From NCBI GenBank assembly GCA_003609755.1, contig AP017991.1, positions 2,063,501 through 2,127,500 on the forward strand: DNA of 64,000 nt, given 5' to 3'. The DNA is from Planktothrix agardhii NIES-204. GTDB lineage: Bacteria; Cyanobacteriota; Cyanobacteriia; Cyanobacteriales; Microcoleaceae. The translations under genes and the position numbers were made by a program. The notes below the pieces were generated by a model, which was not told the DNA's origin, did not search any database, and saw nothing but the letters and a program-made list of their open reading frames with translations. The number at the start of each line of letters is the position of its first letter. Positions within the stretch are counted from its first letter, which is position 1. This document shows, in pieces, positions 53,298 through 62,338 of this stretch.

Positions 53298-54719
53298 ATG
53301 GCTGTTGAATATGATTTGGTGGTGATTGGAGGTGGTTCTGGGGGGTTAGTTGTTGCTAGTGCCGCTGCCCAATTAAAGGCAAAAGTTGCCTTAATAGAAC
53401 GCGATCGCTTAGGGGGGGATTGTTTATGGTTTGGTTGTGTTCCCAGTAAGTCTTTAATTCATGCTTCCAGGGTGGCTTATGAAGTTAAAAACGCGGCTAA
53501 ATTTGGGATTTATACTGATAATTATAACATTAATTTTGCCAAAGTCGCAAGTCATGTTCAACAGGTTATTTCTACTATTCAACCCCATGATTCTCCCGAA
53601 CGGTTTGAATCTTTAGGAGTTGAGGTTATTTTTGGAGATGGTCAATTTTTAGATAACAAAACCTTTAGTATTAACGGGCGTAAACTAACTGCTAGAGCTT
53701 TTGTAATTTCCACGGGTTCCCGGGCGGCTATTCCTAATATTCCAGGGTTAAATCAAGCGGGTTTTCTTACTAATGAACAGATATTTTCTATACAAAATTG
53801 TCCTGAATCCTTAGCAATTTTTGGAGGGGGGCCAATAGGTTGTGAACTGGGACAAGCCTTTTCGCGGTTAGGGTCAAAGGTGACAATTTTATCGAGTCGA
53901 AATCAGATTTTACCGAAAGAAGATCCGGAAGCTGCAAAGGTGGTTCAAGATCAATTATTATCGGAAAATATTGTGATTTTAAACAATACCAAAGCGGAAA
54001 GAGTTGAAATAGAAAATGGCAAAAAGAAAATTATTGCGGGGAATAATATTATTTTAGCCGATGAAATTTTAGTTTCCGTGGGACGAGTTCCCAATATTGA
54101 ATCCTTGAATTTGGAAGCAGCAGGTGTTACTATTAATCAATCGGGAATTAAAGTTAATCATAAACTCCAAACCACTAATCCGTATATTTACGCTTGTGGG
54201 GATGTGATTGGGGGGTATCAATTTACTCATGTTGCGGGTTATGAAGCCGTTGTGGTGTTAACCAATGCCCTATTTTTTCCGATTAGTAAAGTTAACTATC
54301 GGGTGATTCCTTGGGCGACTTTTACCGATCCTGAATTAGCCAGAGTTGGGTTAACAGAAGCACAAGCAAAGGAAAAGTATGGGGAGGATATTTGTTTTTT
54401 AAAACAACATTTTGCGGGAGTTGATCGCGCCATTGCTGAAGCAAAAACCCTAGGATTTGCTAAAATTATTACTCGGAGTAATGGTGAAATTTTAGGGGCT
54501 CATTTAGTGGGTGTATCCGCCGGAGAGTTAATTCATGAAATTGTTTTAGCGATGTCTCATGGTTTGAAGGTTTCTGCTTTAACTGGGATTCATATTTATC
54601 CGACTTTATCTGAAGTTAATAGTAAGGCAGCTTTATTGTTACAAAAACAAAAATATGCAGCTAATACTTGGCAACAAACGCTTTTAGAACGGTTTTTTAA
54701 TTGGAGGCGATCGCTTTAA
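53298..54719 (+). CDS. Pyridine-nucleotide disulfide oxidoreductase (MerA/Lpd-like)
   Basis: A 473-residue FAD enzyme. VVIGGGSGGLVVASAAA binds FAD, and DCLWFGCVPSKSL holds the redox-active Cys-x4-Cys. IFGGGPIGCELGQAFSRLGS is the NAD(P) site, YACGDVIGGYQFTH the second FAD contact, and GIHIYPTLSEVN the C-terminal His-Glu pair with Tyr-Pro in place of the lipoamide-type His-Pro-His. It has neither the HMA domain nor the C-terminal CysCys of true mercuric reductases, so Hg(II) reduction is unlikely; the substrate is unknown. ATG at 53298 (AAAGG upstream) is preferred to a start 60 bp earlier. The spacer 54720-54927 shows no gene. Confidence 0.85.
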   Translation: MAVEYDLVVIGGGSGGLVVASAAAQLKAKVALIERDRLGGDCLWFGCVPSKSLIHASRVAYEVKNAAKFGIYTDNYNINFAKVASHVQQVISTIQPHDSPERFESLGVEVIFGDGQFLDNKTFSINGRKLTARAFVISTGSRAAIPNIPGLNQAGFLTNEQIFSIQNCPESLAIFGGGPIGCELGQAFSRLGSKVTILSSRNQILPKEDPEAAKVVQDQLLSENIVILNNTKAERVEIENGKKKIIAGNNIILADEILVSVGRVPNIESLNLEAAGVTINQSGIKVNHKLQTTNPYIYACGDVIGGYQFTHVAGYEAVVVLTNALFFPISKVNYRVIPWATFTDPELARVGLTEAQAKEKYGEDICFLKQHFAGVDRAIAEAKTLGFAKIITRSNGEILGAHLVGVSAGELIHEIVLAMSHGLKVSALTGIHIYPTLSEVNSKAALLLQKQKYAANTWQQTLLERFFNWRRSL

Positions 54720-54927
54720 TCAAAACCCATGAAAATTACAACTTATAATCTTGATATAAAAAGTTCGTTGTTGGGCTTCAATACGCCGCATCGCAACAAA
54801 AGACTAACTCATCATTTGTCTGTTCAACAAGTGAGAAAATTTTGGGCAATTCTCTAATGATCGTCATAGAATTCTAATAAAGCTACTAAAAAATTAAGTA
54901 ATTCATGAATTACTCCTAGATCTCAGG

Positions 54928-57078
54928 TTACATCCCCTGTTCCATGTTCCCTACCATAGCAACTAAAACCACAGCAGAACGGGGGCTGAGATGATAATAT
55001 TTTCCTATAATTGGTCGGGCAACATTCAAGCGACTAATATCATTAGGAACCGCTAAGGCCGTATCTACTAAACGATGCCAACGTTCTCCTTTAGAGAGGG
55101 GAGGTAATTGAAAGTTTAAGGGTTCCCAATAGGAATTTAACATAATGTGGAGATGTTCGCCTTTTTGGGGATGATATAAACTAAAAGAAATAGTGCGAGA
55201 ACTGTCATCTAAGTCAGGTTTTCCTATTTTGACTCCATGCCAAATCACATAGGGCAAATCACCCTCTATATTCATTTCTAAAATATCATCTAATTGAAAG
55301 AGATGGAGTTCTTTTTTAAAGCGGATTAAACTTTTCACAAACCGCAAGACATCAGGATGTTTCCCGACATCACTCCAGTCAAACCACCCTAACGGATTAT
55401 CCTGACAGTAGGCGTTATTATTTCCAAATTGTGTCCGACAAACCTCATCCCCCATTAACATCATCGGAGTCCCTTGAGACAATAATAAAATCACCCACAG
55501 ATTTTTAATTTGTTGCAGGCGTAAGGCTTGAATATAGAGGTCATCCGTCGGCCCTTCAATGCCACAATTCCAACTAAAATTATATTCAGAACCGTCTCGG
55601 TTTTCCTCTCCATTAGCATCGTTATGTTTTTCATTATAACAAACTAAATCATGCAGGGTAAAACCATCATGACAGGTAACAAAATTAATACTACAATGCA
55701 CTTCTCGATCAGGATGGGGATAAATATCAGGACTCCCCATAATTCGATAGGCTAATTTTTCAATTTGTCCTTCATCTCCCTTGACAAAACGACGGACATC
55801 ATCCCTAAATTGTCCGTTCCATTCCGCAAAACGATCGCCCGCTAAAGAACCCACTTGATATAATCCGCCAGCATCCCAAGCTTCAACAATTAATTTTGCC
55901 CCGGCTAATACGGGGTCAGATTTAATAATCCATAAAATCGGGGCATCTTCAATCGGATTTCCTTCTTTATCCCTGGATAAAATTGAAGCCAAATCAAAGC
56001 GAAATCCATCGACGTGCATTTCTGAAACCCAATATCTCAGACTATCAATAATTAACTGTCCTGAGATTTCATGATTGGCTTTAATGGTATTTCCGCAGCC
56101 ACTATAATTACTATAATACGCCGGATTATCTTTTTCTAAAATATAATACATACTGTTATCAAGTCCCCGAAAAGATAAGGTCGGGCCTTCTTCATTCCCT
56201 TCGGCGGTATGGTTATAAACCACATCTAAAATCACTTCAATTCCAGCTTTATGAAAAGCCTTGACCATATCTCGAAACTCATTAATCGGGCCAGAAGCAT
56301 CTTGATTAGAACTATATTCCCGATGGGGAGCAAAAAATGAGATGGTACTATATCCCCAATAATTACTGCGAGGGGGAACTGCATCCTGTTCATCAAATTG
56401 ATGAATCGGGAGTAATTCAACAGCCGTAATTCCTAAATCTTTCAAATAGGGAATTTTCTCAATTAATCCCGCGTAGGTTCCCCGTTTTTCAGTAGCAACT
56501 CCCGAATTAGGATTGCGCGTAAAACCGCCAACGTGCAGTTCATAAATAATTGTTTGGGCGTAGGGTAATTCTAAAGGTTTATCTCCTTCCCAGTCATAAC
56601 CTCGCTTATCAATCACCACTCCTTTTAATGCTTGGCTACAATTATCCCCTGGAATAGAAGCGGCAGCCCGACTATAATTTTCAGTATTAACAATGGCTTT
56701 TGCATAGGGATCTAATAATACTTTCTGAGGATCAAAACGATAGCCTAATTCCGGTTCATATAAGCCATAAACTCGATAGCCATAAATTTGTCCGGTTTGA
56801 ATTCCAGGCACAAAAATATGCCAATAATAAAAGGTTTTATTATGTTTAGGATCAAAACGAATCACCCTGGTCGGTTCATGGGCATCGGGGGTATCAAATA
56901 AAAGTAATTCTATAGCGGTACAATTTTTAGAAAAAATACAAAAATTCACCCCATTAGCATAAACTGTGGCTCCCAAGGGGTAGCTTTGACCAGATAAAAT
57001 ATCAAGATGCACGCTTTTAACTCCTTGCAAGTTTTCTCGATTATTAGTTGCTGTATTCAAATGTTGTTTTCTAGGCAA
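54928..57078 (-). CDS. glgX: Glycogen debranching enzyme
   Basis: A 716-residue GH13 isoamylase-type enzyme that cuts alpha-1,6 branches during glycogen breakdown. An N-terminal CBM48 (about 25-150, YPLGATVYANGVNFCIFSKN) precedes the barrel. Catalytic residues appear in DGFRFDLASIL (nucleophile Asp), KLIVEAWDAGG (acid/base Glu) and NFVTCHDGFTL (transition-state Asp). DVVYNHTAEGNE is the conserved first GH13 region. The length and order match GlgX. It is divergent from the CHAT-FHA gene by about 100 bp. Confidence 0.93.
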   Translation of the reverse strand: MPRKQHLNTATNNRENLQGVKSVHLDILSGQSYPLGATVYANGVNFCIFSKNCTAIELLLFDTPDAHEPTRVIRFDPKHNKTFYYWHIFVPGIQTGQIYGYRVYGLYEPELGYRFDPQKVLLDPYAKAIVNTENYSRAAASIPGDNCSQALKGVVIDKRGYDWEGDKPLELPYAQTIIYELHVGGFTRNPNSGVATEKRGTYAGLIEKIPYLKDLGITAVELLPIHQFDEQDAVPPRSNYWGYSTISFFAPHREYSSNQDASGPINEFRDMVKAFHKAGIEVILDVVYNHTAEGNEEGPTLSFRGLDNSMYYILEKDNPAYYSNYSGCGNTIKANHEISGQLIIDSLRYWVSEMHVDGFRFDLASILSRDKEGNPIEDAPILWIIKSDPVLAGAKLIVEAWDAGGLYQVGSLAGDRFAEWNGQFRDDVRRFVKGDEGQIEKLAYRIMGSPDIYPHPDREVHCSINFVTCHDGFTLHDLVCYNEKHNDANGEENRDGSEYNFSWNCGIEGPTDDLYIQALRLQQIKNLWVILLLSQGTPMMLMGDEVCRTQFGNNNAYCQDNPLGWFDWSDVGKHPDVLRFVKSLIRFKKELHLFQLDDILEMNIEGDLPYVIWHGVKIGKPDLDDSSRTISFSLYHPQKGEHLHIMLNSYWEPLNFQLPPLSKGERWHRLVDTALAVPNDISRLNVARPIIGKYYHLSPRSAVVLVAMVGNMEQGM

Positions 57079-57181
57079 TGTTTAACCCAGATTATCATTA
57101 ATTGTGATCAAGAACTGATCGCTGGTGCTAAAAACGCGATAAACTAGCAGAAAATCCCAATAAAACTGTGTGTTCAGTTGA

Positions 57182-58831
57182 ATGTCCCCTTCAGAAACTC
57201 CTTGCTTAAGTATTGCGATCGCTCGGATGAATACCTCCGTTGCCCATCATTTTGCAATTTGGGTGGTACAATCTCCCGATTGGAATGGATATGTTCACCA
57301 TGATAGTAGCTGGCCCGAACCCCTTTCCCAAACTTGGCAAGCGTGGTTAGAACTATTTTCGCCCCATAGTATTCCTAATGGTTTGTGTTCTCCTCCTCCT
57401 GGCAATTTGTCCTTAACTGCTGCTGCCAATTCGGGGCGACAACTTAGTTATACCACCCGTTTAATGCAGCAATTTGGGATTAATCTCTGGCAGTGGTTAT
57501 TTCAGGGATCAATTCAAGCTAGTTTACACCGCAGTCAAGGGATTGCCATTGGCCAGGATCAACCCCTACGCATTCGCTTAGACCTGAGAGATCCTGATTT
57601 AATCCCTATTCCTTGGGAAACGATGCAACCCCAAGGCGGTCAACCGGCGATTTCCCTTAGTCAAAATCTGTGGTTTAGTCGTACCACCTTTGATGTTAAC
57701 CCCCTGCCTCAGCGTTTGGTGGCCCAAGGGTTGAATATTTTGTTGGTTTTGGGGGAAAGTCAAACCCCTGGGTTATCCCATAATTCGGAATTATCGAAAT
57801 TGGCCTTAGAAAAAGAAGCGATCGCCCTGGGTAAAGCCTTTGAACAATGTGGCATGGATACCCAGGGAAATCGAGTCGAGAGCGGGGTTTACTGTGGCGT
57901 TAAAACCCTGATTGAACCCACTGTTGAAGAACTGATTGCAGAATTAGAAACCGACCGTTATAACGTTTTATTTTATGGGGGACATGGAGTACCAGCCCCC
58001 GATGGTGGGTTATTATTTCTGCGTCCCGATACGACCGTTAATGGGACGGAACTGGCCCAGGTCTTAGTCCGATGTGGGATTATTCTAGCGGTGTTTAACG
58101 CCTGTTGGAGTGCTCACCCGGCTGTAGAAACGGTGTCAACCCCATCTAATTCACTGTTTCAAGCAATTCCTAGCAGTAGTTTAGCTAAGGTATTTATCCA
58201 TCATGGGGTTCCGGCGGTGTTGGGTATGCGGGACTCCATTACCGACGGCGAGGCGTTAACCTTTATTCAGGCCTTTGCTAGAGCTTTAGGGGAACGTCTT
58301 CCCGTGGATCAGGCGGTGGCCATCGCCCGTCAGCAGTTATTAGCCCTATATAAGTTTAATCAACCCGCTTGGACGTTACCGATATTATATATGCACCCGG
58401 AATTTGACGGGGTGTTAGTCCAGCCCTTAGAACGGATTAGGACGGAAATGCCCAGTAGTTCGGTGACGGGGTTTGGGGATGTTCTTAGGGCGTGGTTACG
58501 ACTCTATAACCCTGGGAGTAATACCCCGGCCCAGGTTTTGCCGATTGATACCGGATTAATGCGGGTGGGTCGCGGAAAAGGGAATGATGTGATTATTTCT
58601 GAACAGTGGGTTTCTTCTAAACACGCCGAAATTTTTTGTCGTCATAGTTCCGATGGCAAAACCCAACCTAATTATTTTTTAAGGGATTTTTCTCGCTATG
58701 GAACTTTGGTTTTTCATACTCAAGAATGGCAACGCATCCACCATCAAGAAATTCCGTTAATATCGGGAATGCAGTTAAAATTTGGCAGTTCTCAGGGGCA
58801 ATTGTTAGAATTTGTAATTGAGGGAGAATAG
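57182..58831 (+). CDS. CHAT-domain caspase-like protein fused to FHA domain
   Basis: A 549-residue soluble protein. Residues about 190-400 form a CHAT (caspase-like) domain with the catalytic pair His in NVLFYGGHG (about 266) and Cys in VFNACWSA (about 307). From about 458 a phosphothreonine-binding FHA domain is seen: MRVGRGKGNDVIISEQWVSS then KHAEIFC. The N-terminal ~180 residues (FGINLWQWLFQGSIQ) are family-typical. CHAT proteases are associated with signalling, cell death and defence; the FHA part would couple activity to Ser/Thr phosphorylation. No effector is adjacent. The catalytic residues are intact. Confidence 0.85.
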   Translation: MSPSETPCLSIAIARMNTSVAHHFAIWVVQSPDWNGYVHHDSSWPEPLSQTWQAWLELFSPHSIPNGLCSPPPGNLSLTAAANSGRQLSYTTRLMQQFGINLWQWLFQGSIQASLHRSQGIAIGQDQPLRIRLDLRDPDLIPIPWETMQPQGGQPAISLSQNLWFSRTTFDVNPLPQRLVAQGLNILLVLGESQTPGLSHNSELSKLALEKEAIALGKAFEQCGMDTQGNRVESGVYCGVKTLIEPTVEELIAELETDRYNVLFYGGHGVPAPDGGLLFLRPDTTVNGTELAQVLVRCGIILAVFNACWSAHPAVETVSTPSNSLFQAIPSSSLAKVFIHHGVPAVLGMRDSITDGEALTFIQAFARALGERLPVDQAVAIARQQLLALYKFNQPAWTLPILYMHPEFDGVLVQPLERIRTEMPSSSVTGFGDVLRAWLRLYNPGSNTPAQVLPIDTGLMRVGRGKGNDVIISEQWVSSKHAEIFCRHSSDGKTQPNYFLRDFSRYGTLVFHTQEWQRIHHQEIPLISGMQLKFGSSQGQLLEFVIEGE

Positions 58832-58879
58832 GGAGTGGGTAATGGGTAATGGGGAAGAAATCAAGTATTAACTCTTACA

Positions 58880-58915
58880 CTGATAACTGTTAACTGATGA
58901 CTGATAACTGATTTA
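58880..58915. repeat. AACTGTTAACTGAT repeat abutting a start codon
   Basis: CTGATAACTGTTAACTGATG followed by ACTGATAACTGATTT ends at the ATG of the DUF1800 remnant. It parallels the copy ending at 31593. An ATGGGTA repeat lies just before it at 58836. Confidence 0.7.
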
Positions 58916-59132
58916 TGACCGAACCTAAAATTTTTCATCTAATTAATCGTTTAAGTTTTGGTGTCACCCCAGGACAAATTCAACAGGTGCAACAGATGGG
59001 ACTCGACAGTTTTTTAGTTCCTATGAACAACACGCTATCCGACCCCATGCTTTAGGAAACTTTAGACAATTATTAGGGGAAACTGCCAAACATCCCGCCA
59101 TGTTAGTCTATTTAGATAATTGGCAAAATTAG
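58916..59132 (+). pseudogene. DUF1800-family remnant
   Basis: The first 36 codons read MTEPKIFHLINRLSFGVTPG then QIQQVQQMGLDSFL, the N-terminus of DUF1800 proteins. A frame change and large deletion then join YEQHAIRPHALGNFRQLLGE and TAKHPAMLVYLDNWQN, a conserved internal block of the same family, which stops at 59130. The remaining ~400 residues of the family are missing. It is a double-deletion scar. Confidence 0.75.
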
Positions 59133-59210
59133 GAAGTCCTGAATTTATAATGTATTGAAAATATCCCATTTTTTGCTATAATTAAAAAGATTAAACCCAA
59201 AACGGGGGTC

Positions 59211-59780
59211 ATGATGAATCAAACCCTAGAACAAGTAATCTGGACAATTCAGGATGTCGAGGGATTACCGGAAAACGAATGGATACGTTATGAAATTCTT
59301 AATGGAGAACTCTTTATCACTCGCTCTCCCCATCGTCGTCATCAACAAACTTGTGGTAAAATTTCTACTCAACTTGATATTTGGTCAGAGTCGAATAATT
59401 TAGGCGTAACAATTTTTGCTCCGGGTTTAATCTTTTCTGATATTGATAGTGTTATTCCCGATGTGGTTTGGGTGACTCATGAAAGACTCGAACAAATTGA
59501 AGATGAAGCGGGACATTTAACCGGAGCACCGGAATTAGTAATTGAGGTTTTATCCCCTGGAAAACAAAACGAACGCCGCGACAAACAAGCTAAATTAAAA
59601 CTCTATTCCATTACCGGAGTTCAGGAATATTGGATTGTTAATTATTCTACCAAACAAGTTGAAATTTATCGCCGAGAACAAGCACAATTAGTTAAGGTCG
59701 CCACCCTATTAGAAATGGATGAAATCACATCACCTTTATTACCTGGATTTAGTGCTATGGTGTCGTTACTGTTTCCTTAG
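59211..59780 (+). CDS. Uma2-family endonuclease
   Basis: A 189-residue member of the Uma2 (DUF820) PD-(D/E)xK-like family that is hugely expanded in cyanobacteria. Core motifs: YEILNGELFITRSPHRRHQQ, SVIPDVVWV (catalytic Asp), PELVIEVLSPGKQN (catalytic Glu) and KQAKLKLYSITGVQEYWIV (catalytic Lys region). Its biological role is unclear; transposon-linked nuclease activity has been suggested for the family. ATG at 59214 is an alternative. It lies in an accessory block between a DUF1800 scar and a restriction system. Confidence 0.88.
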   Translation: MMNQTLEQVIWTIQDVEGLPENEWIRYEILNGELFITRSPHRRHQQTCGKISTQLDIWSESNNLGVTIFAPGLIFSDIDSVIPDVVWVTHERLEQIEDEAGHLTGAPELVIEVLSPGKQNERRDKQAKLKLYSITGVQEYWIVNYSTKQVEIYRREQAQLVKVATLLEMDEITSPLLPGFSAMVSLLFP

Positions 59781-59819
59781 AATAATGTAAATAGTTCAAT
59801 TCTTGTATTAAATAAGATT

Positions 59820-60056
59820 ATGATTGATATGAACAAAAAAGTTTCAGTTAATGTAAAAATTACTGAATCCCAGAGAGATTGGTTAGCCCAAAAAGCTAGA
59901 ATAATTAGAGATAATAACATAGATCCTATACCCCCGTGTGAACGAGTTTATCCACAGCATTTGTTAGGTATAGCTATTGATTTACTAATGAGTGCTGATA
60001 TTGATTGGGAACAAGCTAAGAATATTGAAGATTTAAAAAAGCAATTAAGATTATAA
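59820..60056 (+). CDS. Small unknown protein, possible RHH-type regulator
   Basis: A 78-residue protein, KKVSVNVKITESQRDWLAQK followed by ARIIRDNN, PIPPCERVYPQHLLGIAIDL and LMSADIDWEQAKNIEDLKK. The short N-terminal strand and two helices would suit a ribbon-helix-helix DNA-binding fold, but the PPCERVYP insertion is unusual. It sits between Uma2 and the restriction endonuclease and has its own terminator, so a control protein or antitoxin is possible. Not recognised with confidence. Confidence 0.55.
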   Translation: MIDMNKKVSVNVKITESQRDWLAQKARIIRDNNIDPIPPCERVYPQHLLGIAIDLLMSADIDWEQAKNIEDLKKQLRL

Positions 60057-60097
60057 AATAATTTTTATATTAAGGTAATTAAATTAAAAAAAACGAT

Positions 60098-60142
60098 AAC
60101 ATCTAATAGGTTTAGATGTTTAACCTATTAGATGTTTTTCTA
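60098..60142 (+). terminator. Rho-independent terminator
   Basis: AACATCTAATAGGTT, a 9-bp loop, AACCTATTAGATGTT and then TTTCTATTTT. A perfect 15-bp stem, 41 bp after the 78-residue gene. The ATG at 60132 lies inside its right arm, which argues that the endonuclease starts at 60198 instead. Confidence 0.85.
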
Positions 60143-60197
60143 TTTTAAACAAAATTATTATATTCTGAAAAGCAGTGTCAGCTTTTCTTGGACTCTA

Positions 60198-60863
60198 ATG
60201 ACTTCTGGATATAATAAGGGCGATATTTACGAGCAAAAAATTTTTGAGATTCTGCAAAGCCGAAATCTCCTGTCTCCTAATTCAAATCGAGCGGGTGCAG
60301 GAGGAGGTGCTGACCTAAAGTTTATTCATCTATCTCAAGAATATAATTTAGAAGTTAAACTTGATTTAAAAGCTGATTATGGACAAAAAACGTTGGGATG
60401 GAAAGAAGGAATATGGTTTTGGAACGTTCAGGATGAGACAACTAATTTTTATACAAGTATTGGTGTTATAGAATATGTCAATCGTAAAAATATAATTCCT
60501 TACCGATATACTATTAACAAGGCAGATTTAGACAAAGACCATCGTTCATCTGATCAAAAAATTTTTGAAGATTATGTAGATATAGAAATTAGAGCATTGC
60601 ATTCATATTATGCTGAAAAGAATTGTTTTTATATCCAAATAGGAGGTTATGGCTTTTATCATTTACAAGAAGATATCCTTAATTTGGGAACTCCTCAATT
60701 TAACTGTAATATGAAATTAAGGTTAAGAGCTAAAACAGTCCATAGTTCTCCTGTCCATCAATACGGATTTTATGCAACCTTAAAACCTGTCGGTAAACCT
60801 CAAAAATCAATTTATGATATTGAACAAAAAGAAAATCGAGCATTTCCACTTATAAAGCCTTAA
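60198..60863 (+). CDS. Putative Type II restriction endonuclease
   Basis: A 221-residue protein (ATG at 60198, GGA 7 bp upstream). GAGGGADLKF (D39) and YNLEVKLDLK (E52-x-K54) give the PD-(D/E)xK nuclease core. The rest has no recognisable family, as is usual for restriction enzymes. The convergent C5 methyltransferase 57 bp away is the natural partner, so the two probably form a Type II system. Its recognition site cannot be read from sequence. A PD-(D/E)xK enzyme of other function is the main alternative. Confidence 0.7.
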   Translation: MTSGYNKGDIYEQKIFEILQSRNLLSPNSNRAGAGGGADLKFIHLSQEYNLEVKLDLKADYGQKTLGWKEGIWFWNVQDETTNFYTSIGVIEYVNRKNIIPYRYTINKADLDKDHRSSDQKIFEDYVDIEIRALHSYYAEKNCFYIQIGGYGFYHLQEDILNLGTPQFNCNMKLRLRAKTVHSSPVHQYGFYATLKPVGKPQKSIYDIEQKENRAFPLIKP

Positions 60864-60865
60864 AT

Positions 60866-60907
60866 AATCTTTTTAGATAATCAATCAATTAATTATCTAA
60901 AAAGATT
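60866..60907. terminator. Bidirectional terminator between restriction and methylase genes
   Basis: AATCTTTTTAGATAA and TTATCTAAAAAGATT form a perfect 15-bp stem with a 12-bp loop. The T and A runs serve both directions. Confidence 0.8.
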
Positions 60908-60920
60908 AGAGAAGATAGGT

Positions 60921-62045
60921 TTACCTGTAAGTAAAAGCTTTAGAACGAACTGCATGAAGATCTGAGATTGAATAACCCTTATCTAACTGATCTTTGAGTT
61001 TATCTAACTTTAAAATAGCTTCTCCTACTGATGCAGCTAATAATGGGGGGACTGCATTACCAATTTGTCGCCATTGTTGAGAGGATGTTCCATAAAAAAT
61101 ATAATCCGGTGGAAAAGATTGGATAGCGGCGGCTTCTCGCGGAGTCAAATAACGATCTTCTGTGGGATGATAATAGGTGGTTTTATTTGTATTAATTGTA
61201 CCGGAATGGTAATTACTATCTAAACGCTTTAATTTTGTTTCTCGAAATCGTTCTTCTCTAATATTTTTCCAATCTATATCATACCATAACGCAGGCGGGA
61301 GATAGGCTAACTGATCTCGTTCATAACGAATTCCTTTCCCTTCAGGGATATAATGGATTCTTTCTCTTTCTAATTCGTTTTTAATTTGAGCCGTTTTCAA
61401 ATCATGGTTAAAACTTTGACCTTCAAACTCTAATAAAGTATTAAACGCCCATTCCACCGTGCGGGGTAAGGGTAAAATATCAGGATCTTTTTCCGAGTCT
61501 TTAAATCGTTTTTCTGGATAAATGTTACCAACTCCAAAACGATTTCCTAATAAAATAGTTCGTCGTCTGGCTTGGGGAACACCATAATGATGGGCGGATA
61601 ATACCTTAACATCCACAGTATAACCCAATTGGTTAAAACTATTAATAATTAATGTTAATGTACTTTCATTCTTTTTTGCTAATAACCCGGTAACGTTTTC
61701 CAGAATAATAAAGTTAGGTTTAAAGGTTTCTACCATTCGCAAAAACTCAAAAAATAGAAAATTTCGATGATCTTTTTGATTATTTGTCCCAATAGTTGAA
61801 AATCCCTGACAAGGAGGGCCACCACAAATTAAATCTATTATTTGATTCCCAATAATATCTTGAATTGATTCGGTTGTAATTTCGCGTAAATCTCCTAAAA
61901 TTGTTTGAGAATGGGGATGATTAGCTTGAAAGGTTTCTAAGGAATATTTATCAAAATCTATTCCTAATAAACAGTTAAATCCTGCCATTTCTAACCCACA
62001 GGACATTCCGCCAGCGCCGGAGAATAAATCAATAAAGTTTTTCAT
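60921..62045 (-). CDS. DNA (cytosine-5) methyltransferase
   Basis: A 374-residue C5 methylase. Motif I FSGAGGMSCGLEMAGF binds SAM, motif IV CGGPPCQGFSTIG has the catalytic Cys, motif VI ILENVTG, motif VIII QARRRTILLG and motif X QIGNAVPPLLA. The target-recognition domain (about 190-300) is of moderate size. It probably protects the site cut by the convergent endonuclease. SAM-dependent, cytoplasmic. The specificity is unknown. Confidence 0.93.
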   Translation of the reverse strand: MKNFIDLFSGAGGMSCGLEMAGFNCLLGIDFDKYSLETFQANHPHSQTILGDLREITTESIQDIIGNQIIDLICGGPPCQGFSTIGTNNQKDHRNFLFFEFLRMVETFKPNFIILENVTGLLAKKNESTLTLIINSFNQLGYTVDVKVLSAHHYGVPQARRRTILLGNRFGVGNIYPEKRFKDSEKDPDILPLPRTVEWAFNTLLEFEGQSFNHDLKTAQIKNELERERIHYIPEGKGIRYERDQLAYLPPALWYDIDWKNIREERFRETKLKRLDSNYHSGTINTNKTTYYHPTEDRYLTPREAAAIQSFPPDYIFYGTSSQQWRQIGNAVPPLLAASVGEAILKLDKLKDQLDKGYSISDLHAVRSKAFTYR

Positions 62046-62131
62046 TTATTTGGGTTGAGTTAATATAGTTATAATTTAACCACAAATACACAAATAAACA
62101 AAGAAGTTTTAAACACCATCTCTACTCATTG

Positions 62132-62338
62132 TTATATTTTTAAATCCTGAAATATTTGTAGTGCGAGCGTCCTCGCTCGCTGGGGTTTTAATAATTCTTC
62201 AGGAATGCGATTTTGTTCAATATAATGATTAATTTCCTCTTGATTATCTAAATAGAAACTCAAGGCATCAAAGACCTGTATAATATCACATTCTAACATC
62301 ATAATCCCAGGAATAGAGTTACAATGCAGGAACATCAA
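62132..62338 (-). pseudogene. Truncated DUF433-like antitoxin fragment
   Basis: IIQVFDALSFYLDNQEEINH followed by YIEQNRIPEELL is like the C-terminal half of cyanobacterial DUF433-type antitoxins; the N-terminal DNA-binding half is missing. The tail RARTLALQIFQDLKI and stop come from a dispersed palindromic repeat (GCGAGCG-TCCT-CGCTCGC at 62163). Its 5' end overlaps the stop of the lipoprotein gene by 20 bp. Probably non-functional. Confidence 0.55.
62163..62180. repeat. GCGAGCG palindrome
   Basis: GCGAGCGTCCTCGCTCGC is a perfect hairpin (7-bp arms, 4-bp loop) of a kind widely dispersed in cyanobacterial genomes. It lies inside the 3' end of the DUF433-like fragment. Confidence 0.7.

Noticed and set aside
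53298-54719. Mercuric reductase
   Set aside because: The HMA domain and C-terminal Cys pair needed for Hg(II) are missing; only the general disulfide-reductase core is present.
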